A DNA stretch of 64,000 bases from Eudorina sp. 2006-703-Eu-15 (Eukaryota > Chlorophyta > Chlorophyceae > Chlamydomonadales > Volvocaceae), in contig BDSI01000067.1 in assembly GCA_003117195.1 (NCBI GenBank), positions 186,001 through 250,000 on the forward strand, given 5' to 3'. The position numbers and the translations under genes are program-made. The notes under the pieces are model-generated. The model was given only the letters and a program-made list of their open reading frames with translations. It searched no databases and was not told the DNA's origin. How positions within the stretch are numbered: position 1 is the first letter of the stretch; each line of letters begins with the position of its first letter. Below are positions 12,899 to 27,100 of the stretch, in pieces.

Positions 12899-13137
12899 GG
12901 GGTGGGTGGGTGGGTGGGTGGGTGGGTGGGTGGGTGGGTGGGTGGGTGGGTGGGTGGGTGGGTGGGTGGGTGGGTGGGTGGGTGGGTGGGTGGGTGGGTG
13001 GGTGGGTGGGTGGGTGGGTGGGTGGGTGGGTGGGTGGGTGGGTGGGTGGGTGGGTGGGTGGGTGGGTGGGTGGGTGGGTGGGTGGGTGGGTGGGTGGGTG
13101 GGTGGGTGGGTGGGTGGGTGGGTGGGTGGGTGGGTGG
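12899..13137. repeat. (GGGT)n tetranucleotide array, about 60 units
   Basis: Nearly uninterrupted GGGT for about 239 bp. Every frame on both strands is open, giving artefactual GGWV or PPTH proteins. Runs of three G at 4-bp spacing make the plus strand a strong G-quadruplex former. Confidence 0.97.
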
Positions 13138-13380
13138 TATTCAGGCGACCCCAGCCCCTCTGCTGTGTGTGGCAGCGGGCTGGCGCTGTGCGGGTCGCGT
13201 CCGACATGTCCCGGATGCAATGACGTCGTCACCTGGTCGCCCAACAAACCACACAAAGACAGTCGAGGTAGGTACTGTGAGGCGATGCCGCCGTCCCCTC
13301 CTTCCCCGCCAGTCCGCGAGGGAGTGCGGACACCCACACTCACACCCTCCCCCCTCCTCTCTCCTCCCCGGGCGGCCGCC

Positions 13381-14175
13381 TCAACTTCCGGCGCTCCAGG
13401 GGATGGGCCCCATCTGCTGCGTCAGTAGAAACGTGGATCCCGGATCCGAAGTCCGCCGTGGTACGGGAGGCTCCGCCGTGGATGCCGTACTGACCGCGGG
13501 AGCCGTCATAGTGGCCATCAGCAGCGGCTGCTCCCGCTGCTGCGCCTCCCGCGCCGCCGCCGCCGCCGCCGCCAGTTCTTTCCCGCCGCCGCCGACGACG
13601 ACGGCGCCGCTGCCGCTGACCCTGCCGCTGCCGCCGCCGCCGTTGGCTGCAGCCCCGCCCGTCACCGCCGCCGCGGCCTCCAGATGTGCCAGCTGTGACG
13701 CCAGGCGAACCTTCTGCGCTGCCAGCCAGGACTGCCAGCCCCCACCCGCGGCCTTGCTGCGGGCAGCGGCACTGTCGCCCGAGTCGTCCACCTGAGGGGG
13801 AGGGCCGGTGGGCGGCGAAGGGTGGGCGGGGAAGGTGGGAGGGGAAGGAGGAGGCGGGTGTTTGCAGCAACGGGGTACGGCACCACCCGAGTCAACAGGG
13901 CGGCAGTCTAGCCACCCTTCTAGCCACCCGACCAGAGCCCCGCCTCCACCCACTGCCCCCACAATATTCCCACAGTATAGCTACGGCCCCATCTCCACCC
14001 CATCTCCGCCCCCATCTCCACCCCATCTCCGCCCCCATCTCCGCCCCCATCTCCACCCCCCCACCCCCGCACCCACCGGCGCCTCCAGCCATCGGAGCAT
14101 CTCCGCCAGCAGCCGCACGAACAGCGACTCAGCCGACGGACCCGACCAGCTGGGGCCTGACACAGCCGCCGCGCC

Positions 14176-14213
<38 letters not shown>

Positions 14214-14683
14214 CAGGGGCACCGGTGGGCCCCTCCGCTCCCGACCGACCCGTGGGTCCCGGGAAGGTGTTCCCGCTTGCGACCCGCAGTGCCGTACGTG
14301 AGTTGCCGGCGGTGGGGCTGGGGCCGCCCTCCTCCGGGTAGAACCTGCCGGTACTGGCGCTCCTGGGGGGAGGAAAGAGGGTGATTAGGGTTTGTAAAGG
14401 GGGTGGAAGGGGAAGGGTTTTAGGGTTTAGAGCGTCGCAAAATACAAAACCTCCCTAATCCCCACACGCCTGACCTCCCCCTTAACCCCACACGTCGCGA
14501 TATGGTTGTCCTGCAGAACCCACCCAACCTTCACCGTACCTGGTCAACGCCGGAAGCCGCGGTGTCGTACCACCATCGCCGTCGCCGCCGCCAGCGCCCA
14601 CCGCGTCACCGCCCCCGCCGCCGCCCGTCTGGAGCGACCCCGAGCTCGACGGCCGCCGAGGAGGCAGACTCCCGCTGCCAGCT

Positions 14684-14716
<33 letters not shown>

Positions 14717-17700
14717 GCATTCCTCGCCGGCGGCAGCACCAGGGGACTCCCGCTGCCCCGGAACCCACCGCCGATGCCGTCCTGCGACAAGGTCAGCGAC
14801 CTCAGCCCCGCGGCGGCGTGCAACGGCGGCGACGATGTTGCCGTACCGCCGGCGCCGCCGCTGATGATGCCCGTGGAGGTGGCCAGTGATGGTCGGAGGT
14901 TGTACCCTCCCCCTCCCCCTCCCTGGAGGTGGTTGAGGGGGTGGGAGGGGGACGAGGGGGAGACGGTGCCCGAGGGACTGCCGGGCAGCTCCACGACGAG
15001 GCGGCTGTGCGGCGCCGCCGACAGCGGGTACGGCATCGTGTACTGCGGGTACGGCGGCGCGGGGGGGTGTGCGTGCAGGAAGGCGCGCTGGAGCGGCCAG
15101 GGCGGCAGCGTCTCTCGCGGGCTGCCGGCCTTGGCGGCGGCGGCGGTGGGGTTGGCGCGCTGCGGCAGCGGACGATACACGAGCGGCGGGCTGGGGCCGG
15201 CGCTGTAGCGGCTGTTCTCTAGCAGCCCACCGCGCTGTAGCAGCGGCGCTTCGCCCCAGGCGCGCGCGTAGCCCGCCGGCAGGGGCCGGAGGTACCCCGC
15301 GTCGGCGGCACGACCCGTGCTGTTACGGTGGGCGGTGCCCGTGCCGGCGGGGGAGAGGGAGGGGCCGCCGCTGGACGCGGCGGACGGCTCGGCGGCGAGG
15401 CCGGGGGAGGCGGGGCGCTGACGGTCCCATGGGTCAGTGGCGGAGTCCGGCAGCAGCCCCTGGCGGGCGGCCCCGACGAGGAGGAAACGGAGGACGGTGG
15501 GCGCGGCGCGGCCGGGGGGAAGGCCCCCGCCGGCGCCCTGGGGTTTGGAGAGCAGCGCGGAGAGGATGAAGGAGATGGCGGCGGCGCGCGCGGCGGCGAC
15601 GGCGGCGCTGCTGGCGGGCTCGTCGCCGCCGCCGTCGTGGGAGCCCTCCGCCCAGGCTTGTGACCCACGGGTCTGTCGCCGCAGCATCTCCCCCAGCAGC
15701 GTCGCCATCAATTTTACGACGACGCGCGATTTGGAGGGTTTGCCGTCCCGCCGCCCGGGTAGCGCGGGGCCGCATTCGGACTCCGCGGGAGGTCGGCCCC
15801 CAGTGCCGCCGCCCGCCGCAGCCGCCACGCGGTCCGGCGAGGGCGGCCCCGTCGCCCCCACCCCGCCTCCTCCTCCGCCCCCGGCCCCGCCGCTGCCGAC
15901 GCCGATGGCCTCACTGACGGCGGCTCGCAGCGCATCGTTCCCCACCAGCCGCACCAGCACCCTCCGGAGGTACCTGCCGGTGGGGGTTGTGGTGGGTAGG
16001 GGGGTTGAGAGGGTGGGTAGGGTGGGTAGGGTGGGTAGGGGGGGTGGGGGGGGGGTGGGGGCCCCTAGAGTGTCCCCCCGGGGAAACGGGGGTTACCGGG
16101 GTTTTGAGCGGCACGGGCACGGGCACGGGCACGGGCACGGGCACGGGCACGGGCACGGGCACGGGCACGGGCACGGGCACGGGCACGGGCACGGGCACGG
16201 GCACGGGCACGGGCACGGGCACGGGCACGGGCACGGGCACGGGCACGGGCACGGGCACGGGCACGCACCCTGTCCTCTCCCCTACTGCGCGCTGGCTTGC
16301 CTGCCACATGTCAACCAAGACAGCGAAGCCGCGCGAAAAGCCACTGTCCCCCCTTCCTCTTTTCCTTCCTCCCCCCTTGGTGTTCATCCGCTCTTCCCCG
16401 TTGCCCGTTCCTGCCCCTCCAAAACCCCTCCAAGCAACCCCCCCCCCCGGTACGGTCCCCCCTCCCACCCCCTCTCTCCCCCCGGCCCGCACCCCCAAAG
16501 CACTCACGAGGCGAGCTGCTGCTCCAGGCCCGGGGGGTACCGCTCCATGTGGCCGTTCGGCTGCGTACGGCAGTACGACAGACAGTACGGCGATTGAGGG
16601 ACGGCCGATGGAGGGTGAAGCGAAGGGGGGCGAAGAGTATTATGCGAGTGGCGATTTGGTAGTTGGTGGTGTGGGCGGAGGCCCCAAAAAGGGGGGAAAG
16701 GCAAGCAACAAAGGAAAACATCCCTGCCCCAGCCCGCAAAACGTGTATGTGTGTGCGTATGCGGCAGTGAACTGCCCCCCCTCCTTCCCCCTCCTCCCCC
16801 CCCCACACACAGGCGTTGTGCCGCAAAGCCTAAACGCCACCCACCACCAAGTGCCGTACACCCGCCATCCACGCCAACAGCTGTTCAGAACTCAGCGGCG
16901 GCGGCGGCGCAGCCGCCGCCACTTGCTGCTGCTGCTGCTGCTCGTCTGCCTCCGCCTCTGCCTCTGCCCCACCACCGCCGCCTCCGCCTCCGCCTCCGCC
17001 GTCGCGCACCCCACCTCCTCCACCTCCTCCTCCTCCGCCGCCTCCGACCTCATTCAAGCGGTACTCAAAGTCCGGCCAGGAGGGGGCGGTGGCGGCCCCC
17101 GGGTGCTCCTGCAGGCTGCTGAGTGCGCCGTTGACAGACCGGGTGACGGCAGGGAGGGGGCCGCTGCCGGCCGGGATGAGCGCGAGGCCGGAGAGGCGGG
17201 AGGCGGCGGCGGCCGCCCGGTCCGAGGGACTGAGGGTGGTGCTGGTGCGGAGCTGCGGAGGGCGGCAGGGCGGCAGGGGGGAGGGAGGGAGGGAGCATGG
17301 GGAAGGGGGAGGGGGGGCAGGCGGTTGTCGGTTTTGCGGTTTCGCTGTCTTTACTGACAAAAGGTGGGGGGTGGGGCAGGCGGGCAGGGAGGGAGGGAGG
17401 GAGGATGCAGGAATGGTGGGAGGGGGCGGGGAGTTAGAGGCGACTTTCACGGTTTCGCTATCTTGCTTGACAATAGGGGTGGGAGAAACAAAGCGCAAGC
17501 AAGAGGCAGGGGGGGGAGGGAGCGAGGAGGGGACCTCCAGGCGGCAAAGGAGAGGGGGGCGCCGACACCGCCTCATCTCTTATGGGCCTTATGGCCAGCA
17601 GATGTACGACCATGCCGGCGGGGGAGAACCGAAGGAGGGGGAGGAGGAGGGGGAGGGCGTAGTCAAGCAGGCCAGGTCAGGTCAGGGAGGGAACAGGAAA

Positions 17701-17850
17701 GCCGGCGGTATGGAGCCAGCCAGCCGGGTGCCGTACCTTGGTGTTCGACCGCATAAGGCCCGGGTCACTCATCCGCAGCGGCGCCACCCCTGGAGGCGCC
17801 AGCGGCCCCACAGGGCCGCCGCCAGTGCGCGCCATCACCGCCGCCACGAA

Positions 17851-17887
<37 letters not shown>

Positions 17888-20800
17888 TTCCCGGCGGCGG
17901 CCGCGGTGGGCCCCGCGTACCCTGCCCCGACTGCGAGTCCGCTCCCCCTCATGAAGGCGGGTGAGGTGAGGAGCTTGGGGTCGGTGCTGACGAAGGCGCG
18001 GATGTCCTCACTCGGGTAGCCCGCGTCTGCGAGCGCCACCACCACCTTTTATGGGGGGAGGGGGGGGGGGGGGGGGGGAGGGGGGGAGGGGGGAGGGGGG
18101 GAGGGGGGAGGGGGGGAGGGGGGGAGGGGGGAGGGGGAGGGGGGGAGGGGGGAGGGGGGAGGGGGGAGGGGGGAGGGGGGAGGGGGGGAGGGGGGAGGGG
18201 GGAGGGGGGAGGGGGGGAGGGGGGGAGGGGGGAGGGGGGGAGGGGGGGGAGGGGGGAGGGGGGAGGGGGGAGGGGGGAGGGGGGGAGGGGGAGGGGGAGG
18301 GGAGGGAGGGGTCAAGGAGGTTGCGATGGCTTCTCCTGCGAAGGGGGGAGGTCAACCACCACCGACGGGGCGGGGCGGCCAACCGGCGCCACCAGTCGTA
18401 ACCCGTAACACCACGCATCGGAGGACCATACGACAACCTGGGAGACGCGTACGACAGTACGGCACCTACCTTTGCGGGGTCGTGGAGATCCAGAAGCTCC
18501 GTGGGGTTGGGTGTGGCGTCGGCCCACCTTGCCTTTGGGGGGGAGAGGCCCGAGGGGGGTTCAAGAGGAGAGGGAGGGGAGTCAGACGCCGAATGGAATA
18601 CACACCGCAGAGCCAAAGACAGGCTTGCATGCTATACCAAGCAACCGAACGACCAAACAACCGATTTGCTAAGTCAGCCAACCACCAACTAACAACCCGC
18701 AAGCCCGCAACGACCCTTGCCGTACGTACCACAATCGCCTCCCGCATCGCCAGCATCTTCGTGACGGTCAACGCCGGGTACAGCCGCCCCGTCGCAGCTC
18801 CCGCCGCCATTCGATTCCGGAGCATCGGCGCCAGGGGAGGCGCCGGCGCCGCCGGCGGCGCCGGCATCGGCGCCGCCGCCGCCATCGGCGACAGCGGCTC
18901 TGACGGCGGCGGCGACACCGAGGCCGCCGCTGACGTCGACGACGCCGGCTGCAGCTCCGGAGCCGTCTGGTTCACTGCCAGCGGCCCCGCCGCCGCCGGC
19001 TGCGGCTGCGGCTGCGGCACCGGCGGCAGGCTGAGTAGCTGGCGGATGACGGGGGCGCTGACGCCGGAGGCGGAGAGGGCGGTGGCGATGTCCGCGAGCG
19101 TGTACGGCTCTGGGGGCGAGGTTGGGGGGGAGTCGTGGCGGCCGGGTGAGACAGGGGGCCGCGAGGTGGGGGAGGGTGTTGAGTGGAGGGACGCCGAGGT
19201 AGATAAGACCGAAGGCGGGGGACGGGGAACCGGGGAGAGGCGGGGGAAGGGGACAGGGGGGAAGAGGGGGAGGTTGGACGGGGGAAGAGACAGCGTTGCG
19301 GAGCACCCAAAAGGTCAAGTCAAGGGAGGCGGGGCGAAAGCCCTTCTTTGCCATGCAAGCACACGATGCCAAGACGCCGGACGCCACCCCCACGCACCTT
19401 CCCATCCCCACCCCCGGGGGGGCCGTCGTGCCCAACTCCCCCCCCTCGCCCCACCCACCCACTGCCGGGCCCAGCTCGTACGCCTCCGGACTGAAGGCCG
19501 CCTCCACCCGGTCGTGGTCGAATCCGGGGGCGGCCTCCAGCGCCGCCTTCAGGGTCAGAGCCACAAAGGGCTGCACACCGCCCAGGGGCCTGGAGGGGGC
19601 CGGGGGGGGGGAGGGAGAGGGAGGGGAGGGGACGGGGGGTATAAGGAATAGTTGGGGGGAATGGAAGATAGTTGGAAGATGGTTGGAAGATCGTTGGAAG
19701 ATTAAGCCGGACAGAAAGGAGGGGTCCAACTCGACCGTCGATGTACATGATGATAACACCCGGACAACAGATTATCCGGGGAGTATGAGTGTGTGTGGGG
19801 TGGGGTGGGGGTGGGGGTGGCGGTGGGGATGTGAGCCCAGACGCACCGAGCCAAGCGACAAATACCAAATACCATTCGGGGGTTTATGCTGAGGGGGTTG
19901 GAGGGAATGGATTGGGGTGGGGAAATGGGGCGTGAGGGGGCGGAGGGAAGGGCATGCCCCCCCCGGCTGTCCGCCGCCACCCGGCTGATGGCGGTGGTGG
20001 TGGTGGTGGTGGTGGTGGTGGTGGTGGTGGTGGTGGTGGAGCAGACCCCCCTCCTCCCCAGCCACAGCCTAAACGCTCCTTCCCCCAACGCTCCAACGCC
20101 CCCAGGCCCCACCTCACGAAGAGGCGGATGGTGGCGGCCGGGACATCCGCTGCCGCCAGAGCGGCCACCATCTGCAGCTCGGGACGTGGGGGCATAAGAG
20201 CGTGTGTGTGTTTGGGGGGGACCGGGGGAGGGCGGAGGGGACGTTCAGCAAGAAACCCGCCTGAACCACCCTGATACCCAGGCCCATGATTCGTATTCCG
20301 TTTTACAGACACACACACAGGCACACACACAGGCACACACAGACACAGACACACACAGAAGCCAACGGTATTTTGGTCCTTGGTTTGGGTCGGGACTCGG
20401 GAGGGTCTCTTTCCTACACACACGGGCGCACTGCCGTACCTGCGCCAGCCGCAGCGGCCCCACGTCGGCCCGCAATGCCGTACCGTCCTTCCTCAGGATC
20501 AGATCCAGTTGGTGGTCCTCGTACCCACTGGCCATAAGGCCCTTCAGGATGATCACCGCCAGCGGAGTCACAGTGCCGCCGCCGCCGGAGCCGGGAGTGG
20601 GGCCGGGCGGCGCCAGCGGCACCCCCGGCGGCGGCCGCATGAGGTGTCGTATCTGGTCGGCGGTGGCTCCCGACGCGGCCATGGAGTACGCCACTGCCGC
20701 CAGGGTGGCGGAGGAGGCGGTGGCGGCGAGGGAGCTGTTGTTGCTGACCAGCAGGGTCTGAGGGGGCCCGGCCATTGGGGCGCGGGGCCGCGGCCGGGGG

Positions 20801-21111
20801 CGGTTGGGGGGCGGGTGAGGGGGCGGGTGAGGGGGGGGCCGTGTCGAAGGAGGTAAGGGTGGGGGGAGGGTGGGGGGAGATGGAAGGGGAAGGAGGGGGA
20901 GGGGGGCAGCCGAGTGGGTTACGGACACGGGGGGGGGGGCAGCCCTAGTGGGCGACACCAGCGACAAGATGAAGGGCTGCATCGACTGGATTGCGGAACT
21001 ACCCCACTCGGAACATCCTTGGAGAGGATCTCCTGTGCACTCCGTCCCAAGGGTTGGATCGTGGTTATGTGCGAAAATATAAAAGGCCCTTCCCTTGCGC
21101 ACAGCAGATGG

Positions 21112-21145
<34 letters not shown>

Positions 21146-24100
21146 TCTTGCAGGTAGATATGTATAAGTATACTGATAAATTGTTTGGGTTTGGGCTTCG
21201 GGTTTCTTCGTCAAGCACACACCTTGAGGTCCGCCTGGGCGAAGCCCGCCGCCAGCAGTACGGACCGTACAGATGCCGCCGTGGGTGGATCCAGTTGTCC
21301 GTACTCACAGCCCCCGTGTGGCAGCAGGAAGCGGTACACCTGGGCGGGCGTGAAGCCCTGGTTGACCATGTGCAGCCCCACTCGGTCAATGACCCGTGGG
21401 TCGGCGTGGCGCTGCAGCCCCCGCCCATCCGGCCGAATCATCTCCGCCAACACCCGACTGCTGAATCCGCAGCTCGCCGCCACGTTACGGATGTCCATGA
21501 CGCTGCGGCTGTCGAGTACGGCGGCGGCGACGCCGCTGCCGACCGCTGCAGCGGCGCCGGTGGCGGCGCCGCCGCCGCTCACGGCAGCAGCGCCGGCGCC
21601 GCCGGTAGCTGCAGTTGCGGGGGCGGCGGCGCCGCCGCCAGCAGCAGCAGCGGCGGGGGCGACGGCGGCGGCGGCGGTGGGGGCGGCGGCGGCGGCGGCG
21701 CCGCCGCCGACATTCCCAATCACACCCGACAAGCTGACGCGGACGCTAGTCGCCGTACCGAGGCCGCCAGTTGTCGTACCGGAGCTGTAATTCCCGATGC
21801 CGAGCAGGGCGGTGGTGGTGGTGGCGGTGGCGGAGGTGTTGGTGGGGAGGGAGGCGGTGCCGGTTAGGGCTAGGCCTGGCAGGGGCCCGGGGGGGTTCCC
21901 CGGGGGCGGCGGGTTGTTGATGGCGGCCAGGAGGGGGGAGAGCAGCGGCATGGGCACGAGGCGGGAGAAGGCCGCGGGGGAGGGGCCCAGGAACTGACAC
22001 AGCTGGCCGGCGGAGCAGCCGGCCTGGAGTGAAGGGGTGGAGGGGGACGAAAGGGGAGAGGGCGGGGCAGGACAAGATAATTAGTAAGGTAGTTAGTTAG
22101 GTGTAGTTGGTTAGTTAGTTAGTTGGTTAGGTATAGGTAGGTAGGTAGGTAGGTAGGTAGGTAGGTAGGTAGGTAGGTAGGTAGGTAGGCGGGGATTCAG
22201 AGTTTCACAGACCCTCCCGCCTCCCACGCATGTCTGGACGTCCACAGCTCCCCTCCCCCCCTCCAGCCGCCCCCCACCCCCACCCCACCCCACCCCCACC
22301 TGCGACATGGCGGTGGCCATCTGCGCCAGGGTGGTGGCGTCCATCACCCGACCCGGCCCCGAGTGGTCGGTGCGGAGGACCAGGCGCAGCTGCCGCCGGG
22401 AGAAACCCGCCTCCTGGGGGACGGGGGGGGAGAGGTGGAGGGGGAACAGACAGGGGTGGAAGGCGCAGGGAATGGGGCGGGCGGCAGGGAGAGGAGAGGA
22501 GACGTGCCGGTATACAAAACCTGCACATGAGGAGGATACGACGGCAAGCCCGCCCGCCCGGGGGAAAGGCGTTGCTGTGCGTCGGGGCCTTGGTAGATAC
22601 AACCCCCCCCCCACACACACACCCTGCTGGCCGCTCCTCCCACATCGGCTCAAACTCCCTCCGTGACCGGTACCGGTATGCAGAGACTCCGATTTGTTCG
22701 CCACCCCCATGACCCCCCTTCTGCTGTACGATGCTGGGCCCCCTGCTGCCCGACCCTCCCCGCGCCGCCCCCTTCCCTCGTGTCAATAAAGACAACTAGG
22801 AACCGACCAACGTCACTTCATGGGGCAGCAACCGTCCAGTTCAACCCCATCTCTCCCCCCAATACGTCTACCAATTTCCTACACCCCTCCCTCCCCCCCC
22901 CACCACCTCCGCCCACCCCTCACCAGCAGCGCCTCATTTATGGTCCCCAGCTCATTGGGGGTGAGGGCTCCCACCGGGGGACCTGCGACCCACGGGTCGG
23001 TCGGGGCCAAACACACGACACGGAGGGCGGGCATGTGCGATTGGGTCACCGATCTCATCTGGAGGGCCGACTTGAATTGCACCCATGCCTCCATCCTCCA
23101 CCTACCCACCCTACCCCACCCTACCCCACCCTACCCTACCCACCCGTCGTGAGCAGCAGCCGTATGGTGGGCGGTGAGAAGCCCGCCCTGGCCAGCGCCG
23201 CCACCATCATGGCCCCGCTCTCCACATCCCAGTCGGGGTCCAGTCGCCGCTGGTCGGCGGACAGCATGTTGTCCAGGTGCTGGTCGGTGAAGCCGGAGGC
23301 CTGGCCGGGGGCGGGAGGGAGAGGGGGGAGGGGGGCGGGGGGAGGGGAGGGGGCGGGAGTTGCGACGCTGTTTTGCATAAACACTATATGTACACAACAC
23401 GTCACACTTCGACGGCGACGTTGACCGCCCCGGCAACTGCTGCCCCATTCGATGACATTCGAAGTTTCGCCGTCTTTATTGACATACGGTAACAAGGGGC
23501 GAGACGAGAGGAGAACGGAAAGGAAAGGGGGAGGAAGGGGGGAGGAGTAGCGGGTTGGGGAGAAGGAGGAGGCGGAGGAGGAAGGGTCTGCATCGCTGCA
23601 AGCTGTCTCGTGTGTGTGTGTGGGGGGGGGGGCTGGCCGGTTGGGAGGCTGGGGGCAGGCGGGGGGTTTGGGAACGGTGCGGGCTGCAACAAACCCTTAG
23701 CCACGCTGGGGTCTGAATCCAACCGTCTACCGTACTTGAAACAGGTAGGTCCACGTAATCCCAAATCGGTAAACCAAACCCGGTACCCGTCTGATAACAC
23801 GCGTTGCGTTGGTTTACCGTTGCGTTGGCTTACCGTTGGCGCCTAGAGGCCTTATTCCTCTCCCTGCCCACACGGCATCTGTAACCCCAACCCCAACCCC
23901 CATCCTTCCCTCCCTCTTTCCATTTTAACCCTCAACCCCGAACCCCCACCCCGAACCCCCATCCTTAGACCCCCCACCCCAGACCCCCAACTCCGGACCC
24001 CCCAACCCCCAGGCCCTACCTTGAGCAACGCCCGCACTAGGAACAGCAGCGGCGGCGGCACGTGGTCGAACAGGTCCGCCTCCGTCAGCGCCCCCTCCGC

Positions 24101-27100
24101 CACCACCCCCATCGCCGGCTGCATGAAGAAGCGACGGATCTGGTCGGCCACGAACCCCTCAGCGGACAGAGACCGCACCACCCTCGCGGTCACGTCGGGG
24201 TCCAGCGGAAGCCAGGAGCCGCCGCCGCCCAGCTGAGGCGACGGCGGCGCCGCGGCGGCGGCGGCGGCGGCGGGCTCCGCCATGTGCGCCGCCAGCTGCC
24301 GCAGCTGCTTGGCGTTGAGGCCCTTGCAGCGGCATGTGATCGCCTCCCGCATGGCCTGCAGTACATCCGGCGGCAGAGAGATCCAATCGTACAGATCGGA
24401 TCCATCCTCCGTACTCCGCGACACGTCGCCGCCCGCGTCGACGGCGGCGAAGACGCTCTTGCTTATCTCCGACGCCACCTCCGACGGCTCCGCCGCCGCA
24501 GGCGGCGGCGGCGGCGGCGGCTTCGCCGCCGCCGACTGCGCCTCCGGCGCGCCGCTGCCACCGTCGCCGTCGGCCGCGGCGGCATCCGCCGCGCCCTCGC
24601 CGCCGCCGCTCAGCGCCGCGGCCTCCGCCTCGCGCTGCCGCCGCCGCGCCGCCGCTGCCGCGGCGGCCGCCGCCGCCGCCTCCTCCTCCGCCTTCCGGTT
24701 CGACTCATCGTCGCTGACGTCATCCTCGGGCATCAGCCGGCCCTCATCATTCACCAACGTCCATGGATTCGTGCTGGGGGCCTGGCTGGCGGGTCTGGTA
24801 ATGCGGCCGCTGACGCCGTGTCCAAAATACCTGCCCACGGCAAGCACCTTGACGGGCACCCCGGGCAGCGCCGGCGCCAGGTACTGGCATATGTGGAAGG
24901 TGGGGAAGCCCGCCTCCGACAGTACGACAGCCACCTGTGACATGACGTACGGATCTGGTTCTGGATCCGACGCCAGGCCCAGGCCGTCCCGTCGCAGCAG
25001 GTCCTCGAGCTGCGGAGGTGTGAAGCCCGCCGTCACGAGTGCCGTACGTGCGGCGGCGGCTTCGGCGGGCGTCATGGCGGCGGCTGGGTCTCGGAGCTGC
25101 AGGAACAGCTGCATCTCATGACCCCTGGGTCAGTGGGCGAAGTGGGTCGTAGGGTGTACGGAGATTTGTCGTTTTGTTGTGATCAGGGAGGGCGTGGGGC
25201 GGGTTGCGGCTGCGGTGCAATGGGAAGGGTGGCGGTGGGCTGTGGGTTCGGGTCCAAGCCACGATGATGACCCACGGGTCGCCCTACATCAATCGTACAT
25301 CACTCGTACATCAAACGGGATCATCGTCACCCAGCAGGCGCGATCTCCCCACCGCCTTTCTCGTCACGTTCTCACGCCGTGCGGCTTGCTTGGTTTCTTC
25401 CCAACCAAATAACACCCACCCCGCCCCCGCGTATTTCCCTACAAACCCCCAACACGCACATACACACACGGGTCTCTTCTCTAACAGACTCCTCGTTTCG
25501 CGCGGCTCAGCTTTCTTATACACCCATGGACTGACCTGAAGCCCGCCGCCGACATGGCCGCCACCGCCTTGGCCGCCAGTTCCGGATCCGCATCTGGATC
25601 CAGACCCCTCCCGTCCGACCGTACAAGTTCCATCAGATCTGTCGTACTGAATCCCGAAGCCATCAGCACCGACCGGAACACCACCACATCACGAGGGGAC
25701 AGAAACCGACGCCGACGCCCGGCTCCGCGGCTGGCGCCGCCGCGGCCGCCGGCCTTGCCGCCGTCGTCACCCGCCGTCGCAGCGCCGCCGTCGGCGGCCA
25801 GTGGGCTGAGGGCTGGGGCTGCGGCGGCGGCGCCCAGCTCGTCCACCGCCGCCCCCTCGTCGGCGCCGTCCGGCATGAGGAAGGCTCGGATCTGGGCGGG
25901 CTTGAACATGGCCTCCACCAGCGCACCGCCGATCTGCAGAGAGACCCATGGGTCGGAGGCCCACATCAGTCATTTAGCGGCCCGTGGGTCAGTGCTCGCC
26001 GCAGCCCACCAGTGAGCAGCATCATGCCTCCCGGCCTCATGACCCCAGGCTCACTCACTGAGCCGACACCATGCCTCCAGCCAAGGTTGTACGGCCGTCG
26101 TAAGACCGTACCGCTGTCGTACAGCCATGACGACCATGACGTACATGTGAACCCCAAAAGAGTTTGGTTTTCCTTTTCTTTACCCCCCCTCCCACCCCCA
26201 CCTGCGCCACCACGCCCACGCCCGCATCCGGCGCCACCCCGGACCCGTCCGGCAGCAGCGGGTCCTCCTTTGACTTGGCGTCATCCTGGGAGGGGAGGGG
26301 GAGGGGAGGGGTGGCTGTGATGTTGGCCGAAAAGTGTAAAAGGAAGGAGGGGATGTGCACGAAGAATGGGATGGGACGTCCTATGGGCGGGGGTGGGGTA
26401 AGGAGGGCCATGTAGGGTGCCCCGGGGTGTTGAAGGGTGAGGGCGGAGGGGGGAGGGGGGAGCAGGGGGTCCGTAGCTGCCACTCACCCCCGCCGCCGCC
26501 GCCGCCATGAACTCCGAGATGACCGACTTCATGGCCTTCAGCTGCGGCTGGCCCAGCCGGGCCTTGGCCGCCCGTACAATGTCGTACCGCAGAAAGCGGC
26601 GGATCGTCTCGCAGGTGAGGCCGCCGCGGGCCAACGCCCCCGCGACACGGGCCATCTGCGTGGAGGGGGGTGTGGGTGGGTGGGTGGGTGGGTGGGTACC
26701 GTTACTGGATTGGGGGCCCTCTTAGAGCAGCAGCATCTACCCAGCCATCCCACACACCCTCCTCCCCCCTCAGGGTATAACCCCAACCCAATCCTCACCG
26801 TGGCCGCGCCAATGGTGTCCTGCAATGCCGTACCGTCGTCCGTCAGTACGACCTCCTCCAGCTCCTCCTCTGTGAAGCCCTCCGACAGCAGCGCCTCTCG
26901 ACATGCCTCCAGACCGGCTGAGGTGGGGGAGGGGTAAGGGGCGGCGCGTGTGACAAGGAGGAGCGGGATAACCGGTGCGTGTGCTGTGTTTTGACGTACT
27001 GATCTGGGCACCGTTTTAACTCCCTTTTCCCGCGTGCGAGATCAAGTGCGGGGGGCCCACCCCGCCAGCTCCCCATCGCACAGCCGGAGACGGGGTGACA

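Larger units (their letters stand above)
9929..13380. other. Long spacer downstream of the giant gene
   Basis: Lies between the stop of the giant minus-strand gene and the start of the small membrane-protein gene. No coding exon is convincing. It holds a CAG/CAC-rich run (12180-12272), a CAA-rich stretch near 12690-12725 and the GGGT array at 12899-13137. The only TGTAA for the minus strand is 2.47 kb from the giant gene's stop, so either its 3' UTR is very long or another signal is used. Confidence 0.45.

Noticed and set aside
12803..13795. Long open frames of PPTH, GGWV and VGGW repeats on both strands
   Set aside because: They are translations of the GGGT array, which is stop-free in every frame. 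No flanking sequence supports coding or splicing.
14418..14430. TTTTAGGG, the Chlamydomonas telomere unit, followed by TTTAG
   Set aside because: Only one full unit. It lies within an intron of the giant gene and is not a telomere or clear interstitial array.
18008..18616. PPSPLPPPPS-type frame resembling a hydroxyproline-rich wall protein
   Set aside because: Tempting in a volvocine, but it is the intronic G6-8A array read on the minus strand. It lacks a signal peptide and both flanks belong to giant-gene exons 31 and 32.
22078..22190. Regularly spaced GTAG units as a possible CRISPR-like array
   Set aside because: A simple tetranucleotide repeat with no unique spacers in a eukaryotic intron.
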